A stretch of 5,724 nucleotides of DNA from Sedimenticola sp. (lineage in GTDB: Bacteria; Pseudomonadota; Gammaproteobacteria; Chromatiales; Chromatiaceae): the NCBI GenBank assembly GCA_027041035.1, contig JALULB010000245.1, positions 3,306 through 9,029 of the forward strand, in the 5' to 3' direction. Shown one piece after another: positions 1 through 5,721 of the stretch. The notes below the pieces were generated by a model. It was not told the DNA's origin. It did not search any database and saw nothing but the letters and a program-made list of their open reading frames with translations. The first letter of the stretch is position 1; every line of letters starts with the position of its first letter. Made by a program: the position numbers and the translations under genes.

Positions 1-1
1 T

Positions 2-586
2 GTGGAGAACGCGCGCGCCAACGCGGATGCCGCCAAGGCCCGGGTGGAAGCCGCGCAAGCGGCACTGCGGTTGTTGGAGCTTGGCCCGCGCAAGGAGGAT
101 ATCGCGGTGGCCCGCGCGGAACTCGCGGCTCGCCAGGCGGCCGTTACGCTGGCCAAACAGCATCTCGCCGATGCCGAGTTGCACGCGCCGGCGGATGGCG
201 TGATCCGCGATCGCATCCTGGAACCGGGTGACATGGCGGCGCCGCAAACGCCGGTGTTGACGTTGGCCTTCGTCGATCCGGTGTGGGTGCGCGCCTATCT
301 GCCAGAACCGATGCTGGGTCGGGTGAAGCCGGGCATGCGCGCGGAAATCCTTACCGACAGTTATCCCGACAAGCACTATGCCGGGTGGGTTGGCTATATC
401 TCGCCGACCGCCGAGTTCACGCCGAAGAATGTCGAGACCCCGGAACTGCGCACCCGGCTGGTCTACCAGGTGCGCGTGTTTGCTTGCAATCCAGAGGACG
501 AGTTGCGCCTTGGGATGCCGGCCACGGTCGGGATCGACCTGACCCAGCCGACACCGACCGCCACCCGGCATCCCTGCGGAAACTGA
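2..586 (+). CDS. ybhG: Partial HlyD-family periplasmic adaptor of an ABC exporter (YbhG-like), C-terminal part
   Basis: This is the C-terminal 194 residues of a membrane fusion protein; the 5' end lies before the window, and the in-frame GTG at the edge is not a credible start because it falls inside the coiled coil. Residues about 1-60 are Ala/Glu/Arg-rich and heptad-like, the returning arm of the alpha-hairpin. Residues 60-78 (HAPADGVIRDRILEPGDM) are the second half of the lipoyl domain. A beta-barrel domain follows, with PVWVRAYLPE at 93-102, and then the segment PTAEFTPKNVETPELRTRL (135-153) that is typical of YbhG/YhiI-type adaptors. The last ~14 residues are Pro/Thr-rich and probably disordered. 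E. coli YbhG is about 332 residues, so roughly 40% is missing. The protein would span the periplasm and connect the permease pair to an outer-membrane channel, perhaps TolC. Its stop is 1 bp before the next gene. Family call is firm; the YbhG assignment rests on both sequence and operon order. Confidence 0.93.
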   Translation: MENARANADAAKARVEAAQAALRLLELGPRKEDIAVARAELAARQAAVTLAKQHLADAELHAPADGVIRDRILEPGDMAAPQTPVLTLAFVDPVWVRAYLPEPMLGRVKPGMRAEILTDSYPDKHYAGWVGYISPTAEFTPKNVETPELRTRLVYQVRVFACNPEDELRLGMPATVGIDLTQPTPTATRHPCGN

Positions 587-587
587 G

Positions 588-2321
588 GTGAGCGACGCGG
601 TCCTCGCCCTGGAGGGGGTGCGTAAGCGCTTTGTCGGCAGTGGCCGCCAGGTCACCGCGCTGGACGGGGTGAGCGCGCGCCTGGAACCCGGCGCCGTGAC
701 CGGCCTGATCGGGCCGGATGGCGCCGGCAAGACCACGCTGATGCGTCTCGCCGCCGGCCTGCTGGAGGCAGACAGTGGGCGTATCGAGGTGCTTGGCATC
801 GACGTGGCGCGCGAGCCGCAGCGGGTGCAGTCGGCGATCGGCTACATGCCGCAGCGATTCGGTCTGTACGAGGATCTCAGCGTCGGCGAGAACCTGGAGT
901 TGTATGCCGATATGCAAGGCGTGCCGCGCCCGATGCGCGCCGCGCGCTACAAGGAACTGACACGCATGACCGGCCTCGCGCCGTTCACCCGGCGCCTCGC
1001 CGGGCGGCTTTCCGGCGGCATGAAGCAGAAGCTGGGGCTGGCCTGCGCGCTGGTGCGACCGCCGCGTCTGTTGCTGCTCGATGAGCCGACCGTTGGCGTC
1101 GACCCGGTATCGCGGCGCGAACTCTGGTCCATCGTCTACGGGCAGGTGAAGGAGGCCGGCATGACGGTGTTGCTGAGTACCGCCTACCTCGACGAGGCGG
1201 AGCGCTGCGCCGAGGTGATCCTGTTGCACGAAGGCCGCCTGCTCGGGCAGGAGACGCCGGCCGAGTTCAGCCAGCCGTTGGCCGGGCGTACCTTCGTCCT
1301 GCGGGTGGACGGGATGTCGACACGCGCGCTGCAATCGCGCCTCGCGCGGGTGCCGGGCGTGCTCGATGCGCTGGTGACCGGTGACCGGGTGCGCATCGTT
1401 ACCGACGAGGGCTTCGTTCCGGAGGCGGCGACCCTGCTGCCGGATCATCCGACGGCCCGGATCAAGCCCGTGGCGCCGCGTTTCGAGGACGCCTTCGTCG
1501 CTCGGCTGAAGGGCCAGGATGGCGCGCATGGCGCGCCGCCGAAGGTCAGCATGGCAATCGCCGGAGAGGTCGACGACGAGGTGATCCGGGTGCGCGATCT
1601 GGAGCGCCGCTTCGGCGAATTTCGCGCGGTGAAAGGGATCAGTTTCAGCGTGAAGCGGGGAGAGATCTTCGGCTTGCTCGGGGCCAACGGGGCCGGCAAG
1701 ACGACCACCTTCCGCATGCTTTGCGGCTTGTTGCCGGCTTCCGGCGGCGAGCTGGCGGTGGCCGGCCACGACCTGCGCCGCGCCGGCGCGAGGGCGCGGC
1801 GCAGCATCGGTTACATGGCGCAGCGGTTTTCCCTGTACGGCAATCTCACCGTGATGCAGAACCTGCGTTTCTTTTCCTCGGCCTACGGCCTGCGCGGGCG
1901 GCGCCAGGCGGAGCGCATGCGCTGGGCCCTGGATGGCTTCGAGTTGGATGGCTACCAGAATGTCAACGCCGGCTTGCTGCCACTGGGTTACAAGCAGCGC
2001 CTCGCCTTCGCGGTCGCGCTGATGCACCAGCCGGCGATCCTGTTTCTCGATGAACCGACCTCGGGCGTCGATCCACTCGCCCGGCGGGAGTTCTGGGCAC
2101 GTACCAATGCATTGGCCGAGGCCGGCGTGACGGTGCTGGTCACCACCCATTTCATGGAGGAGGCCAATTACTGCGATCGCCTGGTGATCATGGCCGACGG
2201 CGATGTGCTGGCCGCGGGTCGTCCGCGCGAGATACGGCAGCGGGCGCGTACCCCGGACAACCCCGATCCGAGCATGGAGGACGCCTTCATCGCGCTGGTT
2301 CAGGGGCGGGAGGCGGCATGA
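588..2321 (+). CDS. ybhF: Dual-domain ABC exporter ATPase (YbhF-like)
   Basis: This protein carries two complete nucleotide-binding domains in one chain and should energise export through the permeases encoded next. Domain 1 has Walker A GPDGAGKT (42-49), Q-loop Gln89, signature LSGGMKQ (141-147), Walker B LLLLDEP (161-167, catalytic Glu166) and Tyr200 where the switch histidine is expected. A linker of about residues 303-332 follows. Domain 2 has Walker A GANGAGKT (365-372), Q-loop Gln412, a degenerate signature LPLGYKQ (464-470), Walker B ILFLDEP (484-490, Glu489) and switch His521. The length of 577 residues matches E. coli YbhF (about 578), and the same degenerate motifs occur there as I recall, so they are a family trait rather than damage. 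The start is GTG, 1 bp after the adaptor stop, with only a weak GGA upstream; no later in-frame Met precedes Walker A, which supports GTG and translational coupling. E. coli YbhFSR has been linked to drug efflux and to Na+/H+ exchange, but the substrate here is unknown. Confidence 0.95.
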   Translation: MSDAVLALEGVRKRFVGSGRQVTALDGVSARLEPGAVTGLIGPDGAGKTTLMRLAAGLLEADSGRIEVLGIDVAREPQRVQSAIGYMPQRFGLYEDLSVGENLELYADMQGVPRPMRAARYKELTRMTGLAPFTRRLAGRLSGGMKQKLGLACALVRPPRLLLLDEPTVGVDPVSRRELWSIVYGQVKEAGMTVLLSTAYLDEAERCAEVILLHEGRLLGQETPAEFSQPLAGRTFVLRVDGMSTRALQSRLARVPGVLDALVTGDRVRIVTDEGFVPEAATLLPDHPTARIKPVAPRFEDAFVARLKGQDGAHGAPPKVSMAIAGEVDDEVIRVRDLERRFGEFRAVKGISFSVKRGEIFGLLGANGAGKTTTFRMLCGLLPASGGELAVAGHDLRRAGARARRSIGYMAQRFSLYGNLTVMQNLRFFSSAYGLRGRRQAERMRWALDGFELDGYQNVNAGLLPLGYKQRLAFAVALMHQPAILFLDEPTSGVDPLARREFWARTNALAEAGVTVLVTTHFMEEANYCDRLVIMADGDVLAAGRPREIRQRARTPDNPDPSMEDAFIALVQGREAA

Positions 2322-3463
2322 ATCCGCTTCCGCTGGATGGGAAGGCGCGTGCTCGCATGCGCATGCTGGGCATGATTCGCAAGGAGTCGCTGCAGATTCT
2401 GCGTGATCCTTCGAGCATCGCGATCGCGTTCGTTCTGCCGGTGGTGCTGCTGTTTCTGTTCGGCTACGGCGTGTCGCTGGATGCGCGCTCGATCCCGTTG
2501 GGTGTGGTGATCGAACAACCGGACGCCGCCAGCAACAGTCTGGCCGGCGCTTTCGAGCGTTCCGAATACTTCGCGCCACGCGGCTTTTCAAGTATCCAGC
2601 AGGCGCAACAGGCGTTGGCGGAGCGGCGTATCGACGGCATTCTATGGATGCGCAACGACTTCTCCAGGCGCTTGCTCAGTGGCCGGGAAGCGCCGATCGC
2701 GGTGCTCGTGAATGGCGTGGATTCCAACCAGGCACAGGCCACCAAGGGGTATATCGAGGGCGCCTGGCTGGCCTGGCTGAACCATTATGCCGCCGCGCAA
2801 GGCCATCCGTTACCGGCTCCGGTGGCCCTGCAGCAGCGTGTCTGGTTCAATGCCGCGCTGAACAGTCGTGATTTTCTCGTCCCGGGCCTGGTGGCGATCA
2901 TCATGACCCTGATCGGCTCGATGCTCACCGCGATGGTAGTCGCCCGCGAGTGGGATCGCGGCACGATGGAGGCGATGATGGTCACGCCGTTGCGTATTCG
3001 CGAGATGATGGTCGGCAAGCTGATTCCGTATTTCGTGCTCGGCATGGGCGGCATGGCGTTTACCGTGGCGCTGGCGGTGTGGCAGTTCGACGTGCCGTTG
3101 CGCGGTTCCCCATGGGCCTTGTTCGCCAGCAGCGCGCTGTTCATGCTGGTGTCGCTGGCGGTCGGGCTGCTGATCTCCATCGTCGCGAAGAACCAGTTCG
3201 TCGCCGGGCAGGTCGCCATCGTTGTGACCTTTCTGCCGGCGTTCATCCTGTCTGGCTTCATCTTCGATATCCATTCCATGCCCGGACCGATTCAGATCAT
3301 CACTCATGTGGTGCCGGCGCGTTACTTCGTCGCCATCCTGCAGAGCCTGTTCCTGGCCGGCGATGTGTGGCCGGTCTTCTGGGCGAACATGGCGGCGATG
3401 TCGGTTCTGTTGCTGATTTTCATGGCCCTGGTGCGCCGCAAGGCCCACAAGCGCCTGGAGTAA
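2318..3463 (+). CDS. ybhS: ABC-2 family exporter permease, first subunit (YbhS-like)
   Basis: This is an inner-membrane permease subunit with the ABC-2 architecture. A short cytoplasmic N-terminus contains KESLQILRDP (22-31). Membrane segment 1 is at about 33-53, followed by a periplasmic domain of about 130 residues (54-185). Five further hydrophobic segments lie near 187-209, 234-256, 266-289, 295-317 and 353-373, and the tail is basic (RRKAHKR). The loop after segment 2 has the family motif REWDRGTMEAMMVTP (210-224), which in ABC-2 permeases faces the ATPase. The length of 381 residues compares with about 377 for E. coli YbhS. Its ATG overlaps the ybhF stop as ATGA, and GGGAGG at 2308-2313 is well placed as a ribosome binding site, so this start is preferred over the internal Mets at 14, 16 and 19. 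It most likely pairs with the next gene product as a heterodimer. Substrate unknown. Confidence 0.95.
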   Translation: MNPLPLDGKARARMRMLGMIRKESLQILRDPSSIAIAFVLPVVLLFLFGYGVSLDARSIPLGVVIEQPDAASNSLAGAFERSEYFAPRGFSSIQQAQQALAERRIDGILWMRNDFSRRLLSGREAPIAVLVNGVDSNQAQATKGYIEGAWLAWLNHYAAAQGHPLPAPVALQQRVWFNAALNSRDFLVPGLVAIIMTLIGSMLTAMVVAREWDRGTMEAMMVTPLRIREMMVGKLIPYFVLGMGGMAFTVALAVWQFDVPLRGSPWALFASSALFMLVSLAVGLLISIVAKNQFVAGQVAIVVTFLPAFILSGFIFDIHSMPGPIQIITHVVPARYFVAILQSLFLAGDVWPVFWANMAAMSVLLLIFMALVRRKAHKRLE

Positions 3464-3466
3464 GCC

Positions 3467-4576
3467 ATGCCCTGGCATATCCTGGCGATCGCGTTGAAGG
3501 AGCTGTTGGCGCTGTTACGCGATCCGCGCAGCCGTATCGTATTGATCGGCCCGCCGATCGCGCAACTACTCGTCTTCGGCTATGCCGCGACCTTCGACCT
3601 GAACCATGTGCCGGTGGCGATCTTCAACGAGGATGGTGGTGGCGCGGGTCGCGAATTGATCGCGCGCATCGCCGGTTCGCCGCATTTCGATATCGTCGCC
3701 CGACCGCTCCGGGATGCGGAGATCGCGCCGCTGATCGACAACAAGAAGGTGCTGCTGGTGCTGCACCTGGGTCAGCGCTTCAGTGCCGACCTGCAACGTG
3801 GCAAGACCGCGTCGTTGCAGGCTGTTCTCGATGGACGCAACTCGAATACCGCGATGCTGGCGCTGAACTATCTGCGTGGCATCTTGTTGGATTTCAATCG
3901 CGACTGGGCCATGCGACAGGGGCAGCGCGGGCCGCCGGCGGTGTTGCGCACGCGCGCCTGGTACAACGAGGACCTGAACTCGCGCTGGTTTATCGTCCCC
4001 GGGATCGTCGGCCTGCTGACCCTGGTGGTGACCTTGGTGGTGACCGCGCTGTCGGTTGCCCGGGAACGCGAGCAGGGCACTTTCGACCAACTGCTGGTGA
4101 CGCCGCTGCGACCGCTGGAGATACTCATCGGCAAGGCGTTGCCGGGTGTGCTGATCGGCGTGTTGGAGGCGAGCTTCATCATCGCCCTGGCGGTGCTCTG
4201 GTTCGACATCCCGCTGCGCGGCAGCGTCGGCGCGTTGTACGTCGGTGTGTTGCTGTTCCTGCTCTCGGCGGTGGGCGTCGGCCTGATGATCTCGGCGATC
4301 TCCGTGACCCAGCAGCAGGCGGTACTCGGCGCCTTCCTGTTCCTGGTACCGGCGGTGATCCTGTCGGGCTTCGCCACGCCGATCGCCAACATGCCCGAGG
4401 TCGTGCAATGGCTCACCTACCTGGACCCGCTGCGCTACTTTCTCGTTGTCGTGCGCGGTGTGTTTCTGGAGGGTGACGGTTACTCGCTGCTGTGGAACCA
4501 GTACTGGCCGATGGCAATCATCGGCGTGGTCTCGCTGGCCGCGGCGGGGTGGCTGTTCCGGCATCGGATGTATTGA
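3467..4576 (+). CDS. ybhR: ABC-2 family exporter permease, second subunit (YbhR-like)
   Basis: This is the second inner-membrane permease of the exporter, homologous to its neighbour but clearly diverged. The N-terminus holds KELLALLRDP (11-20). Segment 1 is at about 24-43, then a periplasmic domain of about 44-175 includes VLDGRNSNTA (120-129), a stretch that closely resembles E. coli YbhR as I recall it. Hydrophobic segments follow near 177-198, 222-245, 253-277, 283-303 and 346-364. The ABC-2 motif REREQGTFDQLLVTP lies at 199-213. The length of 369 residues is about that of E. coli YbhR (368). The ATG is 3 bp after the ybhS stop, and GGAG at 3457-3460, inside the end of ybhS, is the likely ribosome binding site. 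It is the last gene of the operon; no GC-stem-plus-T-run terminator follows directly, although two palindromic structures lie within 190 bp. Confidence 0.95.
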   Translation: MPWHILAIALKELLALLRDPRSRIVLIGPPIAQLLVFGYAATFDLNHVPVAIFNEDGGGAGRELIARIAGSPHFDIVARPLRDAEIAPLIDNKKVLLVLHLGQRFSADLQRGKTASLQAVLDGRNSNTAMLALNYLRGILLDFNRDWAMRQGQRGPPAVLRTRAWYNEDLNSRWFIVPGIVGLLTLVVTLVVTALSVAREREQGTFDQLLVTPLRPLEILIGKALPGVLIGVLEASFIIALAVLWFDIPLRGSVGALYVGVLLFLLSAVGVGLMISAISVTQQQAVLGAFLFLVPAVILSGFATPIANMPEVVQWLTYLDPLRYFLVVVRGVFLEGDGYSLLWNQYWPMAIIGVVSLAAAGWLFRHRMY

Positions 4577-4586
4577 TTAACCCGCG

Positions 4587-4626
4587 GTAGCTACTCAGCG
4601 AGTAGATCAAATAAAGGGTAACTACT
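4587..4626 (+). repeat. Left copy of a 40-bp inverted repeat flanking the spondin gene
   Basis: The sequence begins GTAGCTACTCAGCGAGT (4587-4603), then has 12 variable bases and GGGTAACTACT (4616-4626). The reverse complement of 5682-5721 has the same two blocks at the same 12-base spacing: 16 of 17 and 10 of 11 positions match in the blocks, 32 of 40 overall without a gap. The conserved core GTARCTRCTCAG also ends the palindrome at 5524-5690. Such paired ends resemble terminal inverted repeats of a transposable element, but no transposase lies between them. Confidence 0.75.
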
Positions 4627-4652
4627 TGCCCATGGCGCCTCAACGCTACGCA

Positions 4653-4764
4653 GCCACCGCTATTGGCTGTTTCTTCCGGAAAACGCCGTGAATACTTCCC
4701 TGTAGGCTCGGCGGCGGCATCCCTGCCGCCGACGTTTCCTCCAGAAACAGCCAATAGCGGCGGC
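4653..4764. repeat. 112-bp inverted-repeat element with central GC-rich hairpin (REP/MITE-like)
   Basis: The outer arms 4653-4674 and 4743-4764 pair at 21 of 22 positions, including a perfect 18-bp block (CCGCTATTGGCTGTTTCT at 4657-4674). Pairing continues imperfectly inward (GGAAA and CG blocks with a one-base bulge). At the centre is a perfect 8-bp stem CGGCGGCA/TGCCGCCG with a TCCC loop (4712-4731), and a three-base shifted pairing is also possible. The core around GTGAATACTTCCCTGTAGGCTC resembles dispersed palindromic intergenic repeats that I recall from several gammaproteobacterial genomes. It starts 76 bp after the ybhR stop and ends 24 bp past the spondin stop, so it sits between two converging transcripts and could act as a transcription block or mRNA 3'-end protector for both; neither strand shows a T-run. 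Confidence 0.8.
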
Positions 4765-4788
4765 GATAAACCCGATAGCCTCCCAGCC

Positions 4789-5457
4789 TTACGAGCTTAT
4801 ACGTTGCACCTTGACGATCGCGGTCGGGCTGCGCCAGTCGTAGGTGGCGGCGTTCAGATCGCCGATGCCGTGTATGCCCGGATGGGTATGCACGAAGCCT
4901 TCGCCTCCGCTGCTGGAGACACCTTCACCCTGACAGACGGATGGCGGGCCGGGGATGTGTGAGCAGAGTTCGTCGTTGTCCTCGGTGCCGGCGTCCCAGG
5001 CCGGCGCGACGTATACCCGCATCTCATCACTGGTCGGCAGCGCGTCGCCGTTGATGGCGACGAAGGCGTCGTTGGTCGGTATCAGCATCGCCACGACCAT
5101 GAAATGGGTGATACCCGGGCCGCCGGCCAGGGTCAGCGTGACCGAATGCCCCGGCGGTAGTACGTCACCGCTGCTCTTGGCTTCACCGACCTTGCCGCCG
5201 AGCGAGTTCAGCAGGTCCAGCGCGGGCTGCACATTGCCGGACTCGGCGATGGCTTCGAGTTCGCTGATCGCAGGTTGGCCAGGCTGAAAGGCCACGATAC
5301 CCGCCTGGTGGGTGGCCATCAGCACCGGTGTGAATACCTGTGACTGGGTCATGTTGGTGATGGTTATCTGGTAGCTGGTTTCGGCCGAGACCATCTGGCT
5401 GAACAGTGCGCCGGCGCCAAGTAGAACGGCGGCAAGGGTGTGCCTTGGGGTTTTCAT
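4789..5457 (-). CDS. Secreted spondin_N-domain protein
   Basis: The product is 222 residues. Residues 1-25 form a Sec signal peptide: basic start (MKTPRH), hydrophobic core LAAVLLGAGALF and cleavage site VSA|ET. The mature part matches bacterial spondin_N proteins: YQITITNMTQSQVFTPVLMATH (29-50), LPPGHSVTLTL (100-110), MLIPTNDAF (124-132), AWDAGTEDNDEL (153-164), GEGFVHTHPGIHGIGDL (185-201) and DWRSP (207-211). Cys165 and Cys175 are the only cysteines of the mature protein and could form a disulfide in the periplasm or outside the cell. The acidic AWDAGTEDNDEL segment and the His-rich segment might bind metal, which is speculation. An upstream in-frame ATG at 5505 would place 16 residues before the signal peptide, so the ATG at 5457, preceded by a strong ribosome binding site, is preferred. 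The domain is named after extracellular-matrix F-spondin of animals; the bacterial role is not established. It converges on the exporter operon and shows no functional tie to it. Confidence 0.9.
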   Translation of the reverse strand: MKTPRHTLAAVLLGAGALFSQMVSAETSYQITITNMTQSQVFTPVLMATHQAGIVAFQPGQPAISELEAIAESGNVQPALDLLNSLGGKVGEAKSSGDVLPPGHSVTLTLAGGPGITHFMVVAMLIPTNDAFVAINGDALPTSDEMRVYVAPAWDAGTEDNDELCSHIPGPPSVCQGEGVSSSGGEGFVHTHPGIHGIGDLNAATYDWRSPTAIVKVQRISS

Positions 5458-5462
5458 GCTCT

Positions 5463-5469
5463 CTCCTCC
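5463..5469 (-). promoter_or_regulatory. Strong ribosome binding site of the spondin gene
   Basis: Read on the minus strand this is GGAGGAG, five bases before the ATG at 5457. It is a near-perfect Shine-Dalgarno match at good spacing and decides in favour of that start over the in-frame ATG at 5505, which would place the signal peptide internally. A run of seven A residues precedes it closely. No convincing -35/-10 pair could be fitted in the 66 bp between the start codon and the palindrome at 5524. Confidence 0.85.
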
Positions 5470-5523
5470 GAGATTTTTTTGATGGAATAGAGGGCGACCG
5501 GACAAGCTGGTGATTTCTTTCCG

Positions 5524-5690
5524 GTAACTACTCAGCTAACCGCTGAAATGCGCCAGCTCCGCGTTCAAAAATGGTCATTTACACTTGTAACCCGGCAATT
5601 GCTCCTGCATTGCCCTAATAAGTTACATCCCTGTAACGATCACATTTTTGCCTTGATCTGACGCATTTCAGCGGCAATCTGAGCAGTTAC
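5524..5690. repeat. 167-bp imperfect palindromic element (MITE-like)
   Basis: The left arm starting at 5524 and the reverse complement of the right arm ending at 5690 align over about 50 bp: GTAACTACTCAG against GTAACTGCTCAG (11 of 12), then a perfect 13-base block CCGCTGAAATGCG (5540-5552), CAG, and AAAAATG. Further inward pairs are TGTAAC (5586-5591) with GTTACA (5622-5627) and GGCAATTGC (5594-5602) with GCATTGCC (5607-5614, one bulge) around a short loop. The whole element could therefore fold as one long hairpin in single-stranded DNA or RNA. It has no coding capacity. The shape and length fit a miniature inverted-repeat transposable element or a large REP-type element; the GTAA ends are shared with IS66-family termini as I recall, which is suggestive only. 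No flanking duplication was seen. Confidence 0.75.
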
Positions 5691-5721
5691 CCATGTTTTA
5701 AACGACTCGCTGAGTAGTTAC
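5682..5721 (-). repeat. Right copy of the 40-bp inverted repeat flanking the spondin gene
   Basis: On the minus strand this reads GTAACTACTCAGCGAGT (5721-5705), 12 variable bases, then GGGTAACTGCT (5692-5682), matching 4587-4626 in block order and spacing with 32 of 40 identities. Its inner block overlaps the right end of the palindrome at 5524-5690, so the right boundary contains two GTAACTRCTCAG 12-mers in the same orientation 31 bp apart (5679-5690 and 5710-5721). The window ends three bases beyond it. Confidence 0.75.

Larger units (their letters stand above)
4577..4788. other. Convergent intergenic region without a gene, rich in palindromes
   Basis: This stretch separates the end of the exporter operon from the end of the minus-strand spondin gene. 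It holds GTAGCTAC (a perfect palindrome, 4587-4594), the overlapping hairpin CTACTC-agc-GAGTAG (4591-4605), the small hairpin GGGTAA/TTGCCC (4616-4621 with 4626-4631, one G-T pair) and the larger inverted-repeat element at 4653-4764. Short open frames crossing it on both strands read through the palindromes and resemble no protein. None of the hairpins is followed by a T-run on either strand, so a canonical intrinsic terminator is not visible, although the structures may still stop transcription from both sides. Confidence 0.75.
4587..5721. mobile_element. Candidate non-autonomous cassette bounded by inverted repeats and carrying the spondin gene
   Basis: The two 40-bp repeats at 4587-4626 and 5682-5721 face inward and enclose about 1.06 kb that contains a single gene, the minus-strand spondin protein, plus two further palindromic elements. 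The layout is what a transposon with passenger cargo and no transposase would look like. Against this, no target-site duplication can be tested because only three bases remain beyond the right repeat, and the same 12-mer occurs four times, so this could instead be a cluster of independent palindromic repeats. The boundaries and mobility are inference. Confidence 0.25.

Noticed and set aside
1521..1537. Perfect 7-bp inverted repeat GGCGCGC-atg-GCGCGCC inside ybhF
   Set aside because: It lies in the linker-coding part of the gene (Asp311-Pro317) where GC-rich codons make such a palindrome likely by chance; no regulatory context.
417..2591. A 724-residue open frame on the minus strand across ybhF
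   Set aside because: It is antisense to a gene with every expected ABC motif, its translation is His/Arg/Gln-rich low-complexity sequence typical of shadow frames in GC-rich DNA, and it has no recognisable domain.
2950..4476. A 508-residue plus-strand open frame overlapping both permease genes
   Set aside because: It is out of frame with two clear ABC-2 permeases, rich in Arg/Gly/Ala without hydrophobic segments or motifs, and spans the ybhS-ybhR junction.
2810..4564. Several minus-strand open frames opposite the permease genes
   Set aside because: Their His/Gln/Asp-rich translations mirror the hydrophobic codons of the permeases; no start context or homology supports them.
4577..4640. Intrinsic terminator directly after ybhR
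   Set aside because: Small hairpins are present but with short stems and no following T-run; the bases belong to the repeat shared with the far end of the window.
4518..4962. Short open frames on both strands (78 and 99 residues) across the intergenic palindrome
   Set aside because: Each reads through the inverted-repeat element and into a neighbouring gene's antisense strand; none has a ribosome binding site or recognisable domain.
4955..5287. A 110-residue plus-strand open frame inside the spondin gene
   Set aside because: It is antisense to the spondin gene, whose signal peptide, ribosome binding site and conserved motifs are convincing.
5632..5652. Possible CRP-type half site (TGTGATCGTTACA on the minus strand)
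   Set aside because: Only the left half resembles the consensus; the second half does not match TCACA, and the bases are better explained as part of the palindrome.
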